From Micromonospora sp. FIMYZ51 (GTDB taxonomy: Bacteria; Actinomycetota; Actinomycetes; Mycobacteriales; Micromonosporaceae): a stretch of 64,000 bases of DNA. Below, in pieces: positions 42,130 to 51,077 of this stretch. The notes below the pieces were generated by a model. The model had not been told where the DNA came from, did not search any database, and saw only the letters and a list, made by a program, of their open reading frames with translations. Position numbers and translations under genes: made by a program. Numbering within the stretch: the stretch's first letter is position 1; each line of letters starts with the position of its first letter. Where the stretch lies: the NCBI RefSeq assembly GCF_038246755.1, contig NZ_CP134706.1, positions 2,790,001 to 2,854,000 of the forward strand, read 5' to 3'.

Positions 42130-42983
42130 CGCCCACCTGCCCGCTCGTCGGTGCCGGCCAGGTCGAGGTCGCCGCCGTGCTCGGGTACGCGCACGGTCAC
42201 CCCGCGCGCAGCGGCGGAAAGGTGGTCAAAGGTGCTCGGATCAACAGTGTTGAAGGCAAACATGCCCCAATGATGTGGGACGAGGGTGCGGATCCCGGTA
42301 CGGGCACAGAGGTCGACGGCCTCGGCGAAGGTGAAGTTGCCGGGCACCCCGTTGGCCAGCCGGTAGGCGTCGCGGCCGTTGACCGGCAGCAGCGCCACGT
42401 CGATGTCGAGACCGCGCAGCCGGTCGACCTGACCGGGCCAGGGCGCGCAGTCGCCGGAGTGGTAGACCCGTACCCCGCCGGCCTCGATGACGTAGCCGAG
42501 GAAGTGATCGGCGCCGTCGGCGTCGTGCTGGCGCTGTTCGTGCGCTGCCGGCACGGCGGTGATCGTGAACGGGCCGTACCGGACCTGCTCGCCGTCGGCG
42601 AGCCCGTCGAGGCGGGACGGGGTCGCGCCGCTGCGGCGGGCGGCCTCGGCCAGCACCGGTCGGGGGCAGGCCAGTCGGAGCCGGGGCTGAGCGGCCAGCA
42701 GCGGGGTGAGGGTGTCCGGATCCATGTGGTCGGTGTGTGCGTGCGAGCAGAGCACCCCGGCCAGTGCCGGCAGCCCGGCCACCTCGACCGGGGCCGGACG
42801 CAACCGCAGGTGCGGGAAGACGGTGCCGGCGTACTTGACGGCCAGCGAGTCCGACAGGTACGGGTCGACGAGCAGGTGGGCGTCGGCGTCGGCCGCGGCC
42901 GGTGGGTCGTCGGGACCTGGCGTTCGGCCGGCCAGGGTGAGCCAGAAGCCGGCCTGACCCAGCCAGCGTGCCCGCAGGGTCAT
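42126..42983 (-). CDS. metallo-beta-lactamase fold hydrolase (UlaG-like)
   Basis: A 285-residue metal-dependent hydrolase. The metal motif is GVLCSHAHTDHMDPDTLTPL (HxHxDH). The other ligands lie in TAVPAAHEQRQ, RVYHSGDCAPWPG and LVPHHWGMFAFNTV. This set resembles UlaG, the L-ascorbate-6-phosphate lactonase, and related MBL enzymes in sugar operons. It could open a sugar-phosphate lactone. The ATG overlaps the stop of the shikimate-dehydrogenase-like gene. Confidence 0.88.
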   Translation of the reverse strand: MTLRARWLGQAGFWLTLAGRTPGPDDPPAAADADAHLLVDPYLSDSLAVKYAGTVFPHLRLRPAPVEVAGLPALAGVLCSHAHTDHMDPDTLTPLLAAQPRLRLACPRPVLAEAARRSGATPSRLDGLADGEQVRYGPFTITAVPAAHEQRQHDADGADHFLGYVIEAGGVRVYHSGDCAPWPGQVDRLRGLDIDVALLPVNGRDAYRLANGVPGNFTFAEAVDLCARTGIRTLVPHHWGMFAFNTVDPSTFDHLSAAARGVTVRVPEHGGDLDLAGTDERAGGR

Positions 42984-43930
42984 CGCACCCTCCGCGCCGC
43001 GTCGTCGAGCCGGTCGAAACCGGGCCCGGTGGTCGGCAGGCCCAGGTCGAACACCGCGTCGATGGCCCGGGTCCAGCCGTGCACGAAGTAGTGCCAACCG
43101 TCCCTGACGGTCAGCGCGTCGGTCTCGGCGCGGGCGCGTGCCTGGCGCAGGAAGTCCAGCTCGCCGCGGTAGTTGAACTCCCAGGCGTAGCCGCCGTGCG
43201 GGAAGCGGGCCGCGTCGCTCAGCGGCGAGCCGGGCCGGTCCTTGCCCATCCCGGTGGCGTTGACCACCAGGGCGCCCGGGGCCAGTTCGGCCAGGATCGC
43301 GTCGTGCACCTCGCCGGGGGCTAGGCGACGGGTCTGCCAGGTGATCGCCGGGTTGCCGGTGCCGACGCCGTCGGCGAGGGCGGCCAACCGGTCGGCGGCG
43401 ATGTCGGTGACCACCACCCGGGCGGGTGCGGCGGCGCCGGCCCGGTGGGCGAAGTAGTCGCAGAGGGCCAACGCCGCCCCGCCGGCCCCCATCACCAGCA
43501 CGTCGCGGCCGGCCAGGTCGGCGACGATCGCCTCCAGCGCGAGTCGGCTGGTGACGGTGTCCAGGGCCAGCCCGTCGATGCTGCCGTCCCGGGCCACCAG
43601 GGCACTTACCTCACGCAGCCGGGCGGCGTCGTCGTTGACCGTGCGTAGCAGGTCCTGGCAGGAGGTGTAGAGGTCGATCTTGTGGGTGGTGACCAACGCG
43701 CCTCGGGACAGCTCGTCGTCGCGCAGGTGCGCGACGACCCGCCGGTAGGTCTCCGGGTCGGCGCCGACCGGCACGTCGATGCCGACCAGGTCGACGTCGT
43801 CCAGGCCGAGCAGGGGACGCCAGGCGTCGAACACCCGGTGTACGGCCGAGGATCCGGTGCTGACCCCGATGAAGTACATGGTGGGTCGGCGCGCCGGGCG
43901 CAGCGTCTGCGGGGTCAGGGGATCGCTCAC
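42980..43930 (-). CDS. shikimate dehydrogenase-like oxidoreductase
   Basis: A 316-residue protein with the AroE-type two-domain fold. The substrate domain starts MYFIGVSTGSSAVHRVFDAW and has the conserved lysine in GALVTTHKIDLYTSC. The nucleotide domain has DVLVMGAGGAALALCDYFAH, VVVTDIAADRLAALADG and VVNATGMGKDRPGSPLSD. The end carries TVRDGWHYFVHGW, where family members have a conserved Gln/Tyr region. The GTG start at 43930 overlaps the aldolase stop (GTGA). A shikimate-pathway role is unlikely in a sugar operon. It more likely oxidises a polyol or sugar acid. Confidence 0.85.
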   Translation of the reverse strand: MSDPLTPQTLRPARRPTMYFIGVSTGSSAVHRVFDAWRPLLGLDDVDLVGIDVPVGADPETYRRVVAHLRDDELSRGALVTTHKIDLYTSCQDLLRTVNDDAARLREVSALVARDGSIDGLALDTVTSRLALEAIVADLAGRDVLVMGAGGAALALCDYFAHRAGAAAPARVVVTDIAADRLAALADGVGTGNPAITWQTRRLAPGEVHDAILAELAPGALVVNATGMGKDRPGSPLSDAARFPHGGYAWEFNYRGELDFLRQARARAETDALTVRDGWHYFVHGWTRAIDAVFDLGLPTTGPGFDRLDDAARRVR

Positions 43931-44619
43931 TGTCCGGCCCTCCCGGCCTCGCCGACCAGCCGTACGGCGTGCGCGGTGTTGATGCCGAACCGGGTGGCCC
44001 CGGCCGCGCGTAGCGCCTGGATCTGGGCCAGCGACCGGATGCCCCCGGACGCCTTGATCTCCCGGCCCGGACCGGCGACCTCGCGCAGTACCTGCACGTG
44101 CGCCTCGGTGGTGGCCACGCCCTGCCAGCCGGTGCCGGTCTTGAGTGACTCCGCCCCGGCGGCGATGGCGGCACCGGCGGCGGCCCGGAGCTGGTCGCCG
44201 TCGAGCAGCCCGACCTCCAGGATGACCTTCACCGGCACCCGCCCGTCGACCGCTTCGAGCACGGCGGCCACGTCCCGGGTGGCTTCGGTCAGCTCGCCGG
44301 AGCGGAGCAGGCCGATGTTCATCACCACGTCCATCTCCTGTACTCCGGCGTCGAGCAGCCAACGCGCCTCGGTCACCTTGACCGGGGTGGCCGTGCCACC
44401 GGAGGGGAAACCGACCGGGGAGCCGGCGTTGGTGGTCGATCCGGTCAACAGCTCGCGCAGCAGGGGCAGCCAGGAGGGGAGCACGTGGGCGGCGATGAAG
44501 TCGCCGGCCAGCGCGTGCCGGGCCAGCTCGTGCACGTCGGCCCGGCCGTGCTGGGCCTGTACGGCGCTGATGTCGACCATCCGGGCCAGCGCATGCCCGG
44601 TCAGCTCAGCGCGGGACAT
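43927..44619 (-). CDS. DeoC-family (deoxyribose-phosphate) aldolase
   Basis: A 230-residue class I aldolase. The catalytic lysine that forms the Schiff base is in AGAESLKTGTGWQGVATTEA. The proton-relay lysine is in RVPVKVILEVGLLDGDQL, and QEMDVVMNIGLLRSG and EIKASGGIRSLAQIQALRAA are conserved. It resembles DeoC, but the operon lacks nucleoside genes, so the true substrate may be another phosphorylated or keto sugar. It overlaps the cupin isomerase gene by 14 bp. Confidence 0.9.
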   Translation of the reverse strand: MSRAELTGHALARMVDISAVQAQHGRADVHELARHALAGDFIAAHVLPSWLPLLRELLTGSTTNAGSPVGFPSGGTATPVKVTEARWLLDAGVQEMDVVMNIGLLRSGELTEATRDVAAVLEAVDGRVPVKVILEVGLLDGDQLRAAAGAAIAAGAESLKTGTGWQGVATTEAHVQVLREVAGPGREIKASGGIRSLAQIQALRAAGATRFGINTAHAVRLVGEAGRAGQ

Positions 44620-45187
44620 AGTCCTCGTTCTCCGTCAACCGCCAGCCGTCGCCGTCGGCGACCGCCCGGTGCCGCATCCCGCCCGCACGGGCGATGATGT
44701 CGTAGTCCTGCCCCGCGTCGGCCGGGTAGCAGAAGAGGGTGACCAGGTCGGTGTCACCGACGTTGACGCTGCGGTGGATGTGCACCGGCGGCACGTACGC
44801 GACGGTGCCCGGCCGCAGCTCGGTCACCACGGTCTGCCCGTCCAGCGTCTCCATCAGCATCAGCCCGTGCCCGGACAGGCAGTGGTAGATCTCGGTGCGG
44901 TCGTGCTGGGCGTGGATGTGGCCCCGGGTCATGTGGAACTCCGCGCCGACTCGACCGGGGGAGAGCGTCGAGATGCCGGTGATCAGGTCACCTGCTGCGG
45001 TCGAGGGGCGGAACTCGTCGACGTGGTAGATCACCCGGTCGGCCTCGGTGGCCAGCCGGGCGGCGAATGCCGCTTCGTCGGCGAAGAGACCGCCGAGGTC
45101 GGCCAGACGCTTCTCGTAGCGGCCGGTGCGGCCGGTCAGACCCGCGGGGGTGATGACCAGGCCCGGGCCTGGCAGCGGTTTCGTCAC
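44606..45187 (-). CDS. cupin-type phosphoglucose isomerase-like protein
   Basis: A 193-residue single cupin of the archaeal-type glucose-6-phosphate isomerase family. Metal ligands appear in FHMTRGHIHAQHDRTEIYHC (HxHxxxxxxE pattern), with the second cupin motif PGTVAYVPPVHIHRSVN. GRVGAEFHMTRGH is typical of this group. The GTG at 45187 has GAGGAGGAC just before it. An ATG 63 bp upstream would put the palindrome at 45242 over the start, so it is less likely. As the first gene of the minus-strand operon it would interconvert an aldose and a ketose phosphate. Confidence 0.85.
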   Translation of the reverse strand: MTKPLPGPGLVITPAGLTGRTGRYEKRLADLGGLFADEAAFAARLATEADRVIYHVDEFRPSTAAGDLITGISTLSPGRVGAEFHMTRGHIHAQHDRTEIYHCLSGHGLMLMETLDGQTVVTELRPGTVAYVPPVHIHRSVNVGDTDLVTLFCYPADAGQDYDIIARAGGMRHRAVADGDGWRLTENEDYVPR

Positions 45188-45547
45188 CGTGTCCTCCTCG
45201 CCGGAGGCGCCAGCCCGAAGTGGCGCGCCTTCCGGATTGCTTTGTAGCAAAGCTACAAGCTCTTGTCATCTCCTCGCAACGGGGGTGTCTACGGGATGTA
45301 GTAAACCTCCCATCCGAGCAGTAAGTGCCCACTATCTCCGGCGGCACCTACCGGGAATAAGGATTAAATGCCCTAAAACGGAGTAGCTCAGCTACCTATC
45401 AAGGGTCGCTCACGGGAATCCGTTGGAAACTTCCCGTTGACATTGTGCGGCCCGGATGTAGTGTTGCTCCCCAAAGCTGGGTGTGCTGATCACCAGAACG
45501 CACAGCGGATGTGGGAATCCACCGCGCTCGCCGGAAGGAGGCGTCGC
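45188..45547. promoter_or_regulatory. 360-bp divergent control region of the sugar locus
   Basis: No gene is present. Two palindromes share a core: TTGTAGC-AAA-GCTACAA at 45242-45258, 55 bp upstream of the cupin gene start, and GTAGC-TCA-GCTAC at 45383-45395. A plus-strand promoter, TTGACA at 45437-45442 with TAGTGT at 45459-45464 (16-bp spacing), precedes the DeoR gene by about 80 bp. The region is noticeably more AT-rich than its surroundings (for example TAAGGATTAAAT near 45360). It presumably holds sites for both the RpiR and the DeoR proteins. Confidence 0.7.
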
Positions 45548-46366
45548 ATGGACCTTGCTAACCGACGCCTTGAGATCGCGGAACTGGTGCGCGCCACCGG
45601 TCGGGTCGACGCTGCCGCGCTGTCCGCGCGCTTCGCGGTCAACGCCGAAACCATCCGGCGTGACCTGCGGGCGCTGGAGAGCGCCGGTGAGCTGCGCCGG
45701 ATCCACGGCGGCGCGGTCGCGCACGGCACCCTCGCCGTCGAGGACCGGGTCTCCGGCCGGCTCTCCCAGCGCCGCCCGGAGAAGCGGGCCATCGCCCGAG
45801 CGGCGCTGGCCGAGATCCCGCCGTTCGGTGCCGTCTTCATCGAGGCCGGCTCCACCACCGGTCACCTTGCCGGCCTGATCCCGGACCGGGGAGACCTGCT
45901 GATCGTCACGAACGCCCTGCAGATCGCCCTCGAACTCACCGACCGATCACGCTCCACCGTGATGACCATCGGCGGCCGGGTCCGCCCGGCCAGCTACGCC
46001 GAGGTCGACGCCTGGGCGCTGGCCCGCCTCGCCGACCTGCGCTTCGACGTCGCCTTCGTCGGCACCAACGCCATCGACCCCGGCTGGGGGCTCTCCACGC
46101 CGGACCCGGCCGAGGCGGCAGTCAAAGCGGCGGTGCTCGCCTCCGCGCAGAAGGCGGTGCTGATGGTCGATCACACCAAATTCGGCCTCCGGGCCGCCTG
46201 CCGATACGGCGCGGTCGACGACGTCGACCTCGTCGTCACCGACTCCGGCGTCGACGACGCAAGCCTGGCTGAACTGCGTACCCGTGGGGTCGCCGTCCGC
46301 CTCGCCGAGCCGCCCGCCGCCGACACCCGCACCACCCCCCGCTCCACCCCTCAGGAGGAACTGTGA
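45548..46366 (+). CDS. DeoR family transcriptional regulator
   Basis: A 272-residue regulator. The N-terminal helix-turn-helix is LSARFAVNAETIRRDLRALE near 24-43, ending in the DeoR signature ELRRIHGGAV. The C-terminal phosphosugar-binding fold has VFIEAGSTTGHLAGLIPD, LLIVTNALQIALELTDR, VAFVGTNAIDPGWGLST and KAVLMVDHTKFGLRAAC. The ATG at 45548 follows GGAAGGAGG. Its stop overlaps the binding-protein start (GTGA), so regulator and transporter are co-translated. Confidence 0.93.
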   Translation: MDLANRRLEIAELVRATGRVDAAALSARFAVNAETIRRDLRALESAGELRRIHGGAVAHGTLAVEDRVSGRLSQRRPEKRAIARAALAEIPPFGAVFIEAGSTTGHLAGLIPDRGDLLIVTNALQIALELTDRSRSTVMTIGGRVRPASYAEVDAWALARLADLRFDVAFVGTNAIDPGWGLSTPDPAEAAVKAAVLASAQKAVLMVDHTKFGLRAACRYGAVDDVDLVVTDSGVDDASLAELRTRGVAVRLAEPPAADTRTTPRSTPQEEL

Positions 46367-47430
46367 AACACCGGACCCGTAGCAGAATGCTCGGCCGTAG
46401 CGTCGCTGCCCTGCTCGCTGTCACCCTCGCCACCGCGGCCTGCGGCGGTGGCGGTGACGACGCCGCCAGCGGCGAGCCGACCGACCCGATCGAGGGCCGC
46501 CCGGTCCCGACCGACCAGGCACCGGACGAGGAGGTCCGGATCGCGATGATCGGTTTCGCCAACAACCCGTACTGGGTCTCGGTCAAGAGCGGCGCCGACT
46601 ACGCCAACCGGGTGCTTGCCGACCGCAAGGGCAAGGTCGACTGGATCGTCGCCGGCGACAACATCGACGTGCAGACCGTCTCCAGCGCCATCCGCGCTGC
46701 CGACGCGCAGGGCTACGACGGCGTGGGCTTCTTCATCGCCGGCGAGGGCAACTGCACCGACGTCAAGGCCCTGTCGGACAAGGGCATCCAGATGGGTGCC
46801 TACAACACGCTCTTCGAGTGCGTGGAGAGCTCCGGCGGCACCGTCGTCTACGCCCAGGAGCAGTACAAGGCCGGACAGCTCGCCGCCCAGGAAATGATCA
46901 AGGCGGCTGACGGCAAGGCCGGCAAGGTCGGCATCATCGTCAGCCAGTTCACCGCGCCCGGCTCCGAGCAGCGCCGGCAGGGCTTCGTCGACGGCCTCCA
47001 GGGCTCCTCGCTGACCCCGGTCAACCAGGGTGTCGAGGCCCGCGACTCCGCGTCGAACACCTTCGCCGCCGCGCAGAACTACCTCCAGTCCAACCCTGAC
47101 CTGGTCGGCATCTACGCCACCGCCGGTGGTCCGTTCGGTGCGGCCCAGGCCGTCGCCGCAGCCAACAAGCAGGACACCGTCAAGGTCATCGGCTTCGACA
47201 TCACCACGGAGAACATCGAGGCCATCAAGAACGGCTCGATGTACGGCGTGATCGGCCAGGACGCCTTCGGGCAGGGCTACAACGTGGCGATCCAGCTCTA
47301 CAACGCCGCGGTGACCGGCGACAAGCCGAGCCCGGTGCTCCAGGAGGCCACCGCGCCGTTCGTGACCAACGAGAACCTCGCCGAGCACGACCCGGCGGGA
47401 CTGCCCGTCGGTGCCCCCGGCGCCTCCTGA
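46363..47430 (+). CDS. sugar ABC transporter substrate-binding lipoprotein (RbsB type)
   Basis: A 355-residue periplasmic-binding-protein-like lipoprotein. The signal peptide ends with the lipobox TLATAACGGGG (Cys near 27). The two-lobed type I fold is shown by VRIAMIGFANNPYWVSVKSG, YDGVGFFIAGEGNCTDVK, QSNPDLVGIYATAGGPFGAA and TVKVIGFDITTENIEAIKNG. The start GTG at 46363 is preceded by CAGGAGGAA. Its ligand is the unknown sugar of this locus. Residues GIYATAGGP and the acidic hinge resemble monosaccharide binders rather than quorum-signal binders. Confidence 0.93.
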   Translation: MKHRTRSRMLGRSVAALLAVTLATAACGGGGDDAASGEPTDPIEGRPVPTDQAPDEEVRIAMIGFANNPYWVSVKSGADYANRVLADRKGKVDWIVAGDNIDVQTVSSAIRAADAQGYDGVGFFIAGEGNCTDVKALSDKGIQMGAYNTLFECVESSGGTVVYAQEQYKAGQLAAQEMIKAADGKAGKVGIIVSQFTAPGSEQRRQGFVDGLQGSSLTPVNQGVEARDSASNTFAAAQNYLQSNPDLVGIYATAGGPFGAAQAVAAANKQDTVKVIGFDITTENIEAIKNGSMYGVIGQDAFGQGYNVAIQLYNAAVTGDKPSPVLQEATAPFVTNENLAEHDPAGLPVGAPGAS

Positions 47431-47443
47431 TCGGGATTCCCTC

Positions 47444-49000
47444 ATGACATCCACGTCCCCCGTGGGCGACGTCCGGTCGGCGGCCCTGGTGGCCGCCGGC
47501 CTGACGAAGTCCTTCGGTCCGGTCCGGGCACTACGCGACGTGTCGCTGGAGTTCCCGGCCGGCCAGGTGACCGGACTGCTCGGCGAGAACGGCGCCGGGA
47601 AGTCCACCCTGATCCGGCTCTGTAGCGGGCAGATGCAACCGGACAGCGGTCGACTCCTCCTCGACGGCCGGGAAGTCTCCTTCGGCTCGCCGTTGGAGGC
47701 GATCGGCGCCGGTGTCGTGGTGGTGAACCAGGAACCGCTGTTGATCGGCGAGCTGACCGTCGCCGACAACCTGTTCCTCTACGACCTCGGTGAGCGGCCC
47801 GCCTACCGCATCGCCCAGCGGGGACGCAACGTGCAGCGGGCCCGGGAACTGCTGGCCCGGCTCGGGATGGCCGACTACCTGCCCGACCCGTCGACCATCT
47901 GCCGGGACCTCTCGGCCGCCTCCCGGCAGATGGTCGACATCGTCCGGGCGCTGTCCCGGCAGCCGAAGGTGCTCTTCCTGGACGAGCCGAACTCCAGCCT
48001 CACCCATGAGGAGTCCGAGCGGCTGTTCGCGGTGATGGGTCGGCTGCGCGACGAGGGCGTGGCGGTGGTGCTGATCAGCCACCGACTCGCCGAGGTCTAC
48101 TCGATCGTCGACAACGTGGTCGTGCTCCGCGACGGCACCTTCGTCGCGGCCGGCCCGCCCGCCGAGATCGACCAGCAGCGGGCGGTGGCCCTGATGGCCG
48201 GCGAACGCAAGAGCAAGGTCGTTTCCGAGGTGGTCGCCGACCGTGCCCCGGCACCCCGGCAGGCCGAGGTCGCCCTCGAACTGACCGGCCTGACCGGTGA
48301 GGGCTTCACCGACATCGGCTTCGCCGTCCGCAAGGGCGAGATCGTCGGGATGGCCGGGCTGGTGGGCGCGGGGCGTACCGAGATCGCCGAGGCGGTGATC
48401 GGGCTGCGTTCGATCAGCCGGGGCCAGATCACCCTCGGCGGTCGCCGGGTGTACATCGGCAACCCGGGCCGGGCCCAGCGCCTCGGCGTCGCCTACGTTG
48501 CCGAGGAACGACGCACCGAGGTCTTCCACGCCCAGGACGTCGGCTACAACCTCACCGTCCGGATCATGTCCAGCCTGGGTCGCCTCGGCTGGGTCTCCGC
48601 CCGCCGGGCCGGTGCCCGGGCCCGTGAACTGGCCCAGCGCTTCGGGGTCAAGGCCGCCTCCACCGAAGCGCCGATCACCTCCCTGTCCGGCGGCAACCAG
48701 CAGAAGGTGCTGCTGGCCCGGGCGCTGGCCGCCCGGCCCAGAGTCCTGATCCTCGACGAGCCGACCCGGGGCGTCGACGTCGGCACCAAGGCCGAGATCT
48801 ACGCCACCCTCCGGGCCCTGGCGCACGACGAGGGCCTCGCCGTCTGGTTCATCTCCTCCGAGTTGGAGGAGGTCGTCGAGCTGGCCGACCGGGTCGTCGT
48901 GATCCGCAACGGTCGGTTGACCCTGGACGCCCCGAACACCGCCGGACCCACCCCTATCGTCGCCGCCGCCATGGGCGCTACCGAAGGAACAACAACATGA
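47444..49000 (+). CDS. sugar ABC transporter ATPase, fused double domain (RbsA type)
   Basis: A 518-residue protein with two ATPase domains. The first has Walker A LLGENGAGKSTLIRLCSGQM near 49-68, a signature region SAASRQMVDIVRALSRQP, and Walker B VLFLDEPNSSLTHEESERLF. The second starts with the degenerate Walker A MAGLVGAGRTEIAEAVIGL, followed by VAYVAEERRTEVFHAQDVG and LSGGNQQKVLLARALAARPR with LILDEPTRGVDVG. This arrangement is standard for ribose/galactose-type importers. The start ATG at 47444 is 13 bp after the preceding stop. Confidence 0.95.
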   Translation: MTSTSPVGDVRSAALVAAGLTKSFGPVRALRDVSLEFPAGQVTGLLGENGAGKSTLIRLCSGQMQPDSGRLLLDGREVSFGSPLEAIGAGVVVVNQEPLLIGELTVADNLFLYDLGERPAYRIAQRGRNVQRARELLARLGMADYLPDPSTICRDLSAASRQMVDIVRALSRQPKVLFLDEPNSSLTHEESERLFAVMGRLRDEGVAVVLISHRLAEVYSIVDNVVVLRDGTFVAAGPPAEIDQQRAVALMAGERKSKVVSEVVADRAPAPRQAEVALELTGLTGEGFTDIGFAVRKGEIVGMAGLVGAGRTEIAEAVIGLRSISRGQITLGGRRVYIGNPGRAQRLGVAYVAEERRTEVFHAQDVGYNLTVRIMSSLGRLGWVSARRAGARARELAQRFGVKAASTEAPITSLSGGNQQKVLLARALAARPRVLILDEPTRGVDVGTKAEIYATLRALAHDEGLAVWFISSELEEVVELADRVVVIRNGRLTLDAPNTAGPTPIVAAAMGATEGTTT

Positions 49001-50031
49001 TGGCCACAGTCGCACAGCGGCCGGAGCGCTCCTGGAAGGACGGCGCTCTGTCCCTGGTCAAACGGCAGGAAACCGGGCTGCTCGGCGTCATCATCGTGCT
49101 CGCCCTGCTGGTCAGCCTCGCCAACGAGAACTTCCTGCGCAAGGACAACCTCTACAACGTCCTGCAGACCGTCGTCGTGGTCGGCATCATCGCCGTCGGC
49201 CAGACCTTCGTACTCATCTCCAAGGAGATCGACCTCTCGGTCGGCTCGGTGCTGGCGCTCTCCGCGGTCAGCGCCGGCACGGCCTACGGCAACGGGGTCA
49301 ACCCGTGGCTGGCGATGGTCATCGGCATCGGTGTGGGCGCGCTCTGCGGTTTCGCGGTCGGCAGCGTCGTCGTTCTCGGCCGGGTGAGTTCGTTCATCGT
49401 CACCCTCGGCATGCTCTCCATCGCACGAGGGCTCACCCAACTGCTCACCGGCGGGCTACCCCAGTCCATGCCGAGCGAGCTGTCCTTCATCGGGCAGGGC
49501 CGGGTCTTCGGCGGCATCCCGGTCAGCGTGATCATCTTCATGGTGCTTGTCGTGCTCGGTCAGCTCCTGCTCACCCGTACCGTCTTCGGCCTGCGGGTCA
49601 CCGCGATCGGCGACAACGACGCCGCCGCGCGTACCGGCGGCATCCCGGTGGGCCGCACCCGGATCCTCACCTTCGTCCTGATCGGCACCCTGGCCGGCGT
49701 CGCCGGCATCGTCTTCGCCACCCAGGTCGGCGTGGCCGAGGCCCAGGCCGGCATGGGCTACGAACTGGACGTCATCGCCGCAGCGGTGATCGGCGGGGCC
49801 AGCCTCTCCGGTGGCCGGGGCTCGATCATCGGTGCCTTCCTCGGCGCCTGCCTGCTCGGCGTGCTGCGCAACGCGTTCATCCTGCTCGCCCTCTCGCCCT
49901 TCCTCCAGCAGCTCAGCATCGGTCTGGTCATCGTGCTGGCCGCCCTGTTCGACCAGTGGCGACAGGGCAACCTGCGGCACCTGAGCCCGGCCCGGCTGCG
50001 CCAGCGCCTCGTCGCCCGGCAGAAGGCCTGA
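48997..50031 (+). CDS. sugar ABC transporter permease (RbsC type)
   Basis: A 344-residue membrane protein with about ten hydrophobic spans. QTFVLISKEIDLSVGSVLAL is the family-defining segment. GRVSSFIVTLGMLSIARGLT and ALGDN-like TAIGDNDAAARTGGIPVGRT (coupling region) follow, then AAAVIGGASLSGGRGSIIGA and LRNAFILLALSPFLQQLSIG. The start overlaps the ATPase stop by 4 bp, with two consecutive ATG codons possible. It forms the channel as a homodimer. Confidence 0.95.
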   Translation: MMATVAQRPERSWKDGALSLVKRQETGLLGVIIVLALLVSLANENFLRKDNLYNVLQTVVVVGIIAVGQTFVLISKEIDLSVGSVLALSAVSAGTAYGNGVNPWLAMVIGIGVGALCGFAVGSVVVLGRVSSFIVTLGMLSIARGLTQLLTGGLPQSMPSELSFIGQGRVFGGIPVSVIIFMVLVVLGQLLLTRTVFGLRVTAIGDNDAAARTGGIPVGRTRILTFVLIGTLAGVAGIVFATQVGVAEAQAGMGYELDVIAAAVIGGASLSGGRGSIIGAFLGACLLGVLRNAFILLALSPFLQQLSIGLVIVLAALFDQWRQGNLRHLSPARLRQRLVARQKA

Positions 50032-50087
50032 CCACCGGCCGCACCCCGCCCGGTATCCCACCTCATCGCCCCGTAAGGACCCACACC

Positions 50088-51074
50088 GTGAAACCACAGC
50101 CCTTCCGCCAGTACGACAAGCGTGTCGTCCGGGCCTTCGTCGAGGCCCGCCGGACGCACACCGCCACCGAGCCGCGCCTGAAGTTCGGCTGGAGCAACTG
50201 GGGCTTCGGCACCGAGGAACTGGCCGCGTCGGCGGCCCGACTGGAGCGCCACGGCGTGCGCTACATCGAGCTGCACGGCAACCTCTACTCGCCCGACCTC
50301 GGCTACCGCCCCGAGGAGACCCTTCGGGTGCTCGGCGACCACGGCATCACCGTCTCCGGCGTGTGCGGCATGGTGACCCCGGACCAGGAGTTCGCCCACA
50401 ACCTGCCGCACGTACGGGCCAGGGCGATCGAGTACTTCCGCCGCCAGGCGCAGTTCACCCAGGCGGTCGGCGGCAGCTACCTGCTCTTCGGCGCCGCCTC
50501 GGTGGGTCGCCCCGGCGCGGTGGACTCCTTCGAGACGGCTCGTTCGGCCCAGACCATGCGGCTTGTCGCCGACGACTTCGCCGCCGCCGGGATCCGGGGC
50601 GCGGTGGAGCCGATCCGGCCCGAGGAGACAAGCATCGTGCACACCTTCGCCGAAGCGCTGCACCTGCTCGACCTGGTCGACCATCCGGCGATCGCGCACA
50701 TCAACGGCGACCTCTACCACATGCTCAGCGGTGAACTGCACATCGGCGCCACCATCCTGGAGCACGGCCACCGGATGCTCAACCTGCACATGGCCGACAC
50801 CAACCGGCGGGCCCTCGGGCACGGACTGCTCGACCTCGACGTGGTGATCATGGCCCTGTACGCCATCGGCTACCAGCGCGGCGACAACTACTGCTCGGCC
50901 GAGCCGCTCGGTGCCGGCGGCAACCCGTACGCGGCGATGAACCTGCCGCCGGAGCCGGAACGCCTCGACGAGCTGGTCGGCGTCACCGCCCGCACCTTCC
51001 GGGAACGGGAGGAAGAGGTGCTGGCCGCCAGCGACGAGGAGCTGTACGCGCTCTACCAGATCGACTCCGAGTAG
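50088..51074 (+). CDS. xylose isomerase-like TIM barrel sugar isomerase/epimerase
   Basis: A 328-residue protein of the AP endonuclease family 2/sugar isomerase fold. LKFGWSNWGFGTEELAASAA opens the barrel, RYIELHGNLYSPDLGYRPEE gives the first metal-side strand, and VSGVCGMVTPDQEF follows. GIRGAVEPIRPEETSIVHT carries the expected glutamate ligand, HINGDLYHM an Asp, and LNLHMADTNRRALGHGLLDL the later ligands. The GTG at 50088 follows TAAGGAC. A longer version of the frame overlaps the permease and is not favoured. It likely isomerises or epimerises the imported sugar. Confidence 0.87.
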   Translation: MKPQPFRQYDKRVVRAFVEARRTHTATEPRLKFGWSNWGFGTEELAASAARLERHGVRYIELHGNLYSPDLGYRPEETLRVLGDHGITVSGVCGMVTPDQEFAHNLPHVRARAIEYFRRQAQFTQAVGGSYLLFGAASVGRPGAVDSFETARSAQTMRLVADDFAAAGIRGAVEPIRPEETSIVHTFAEALHLLDLVDHPAIAHINGDLYHMLSGELHIGATILEHGHRMLNLHMADTNRRALGHGLLDLDVVIMALYAIGYQRGDNYCSAEPLGAGGNPYAAMNLPPEPERLDELVGVTARTFREREEEVLAASDEELYALYQIDSE

Positions 51075-51077
51075 CCC

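Noticed and set aside
42980..43930. Shikimate-pathway aroE
   Set aside because: It is embedded in a sugar operon with no aro genes, and the substrate-domain sequence departs from standard AroE.
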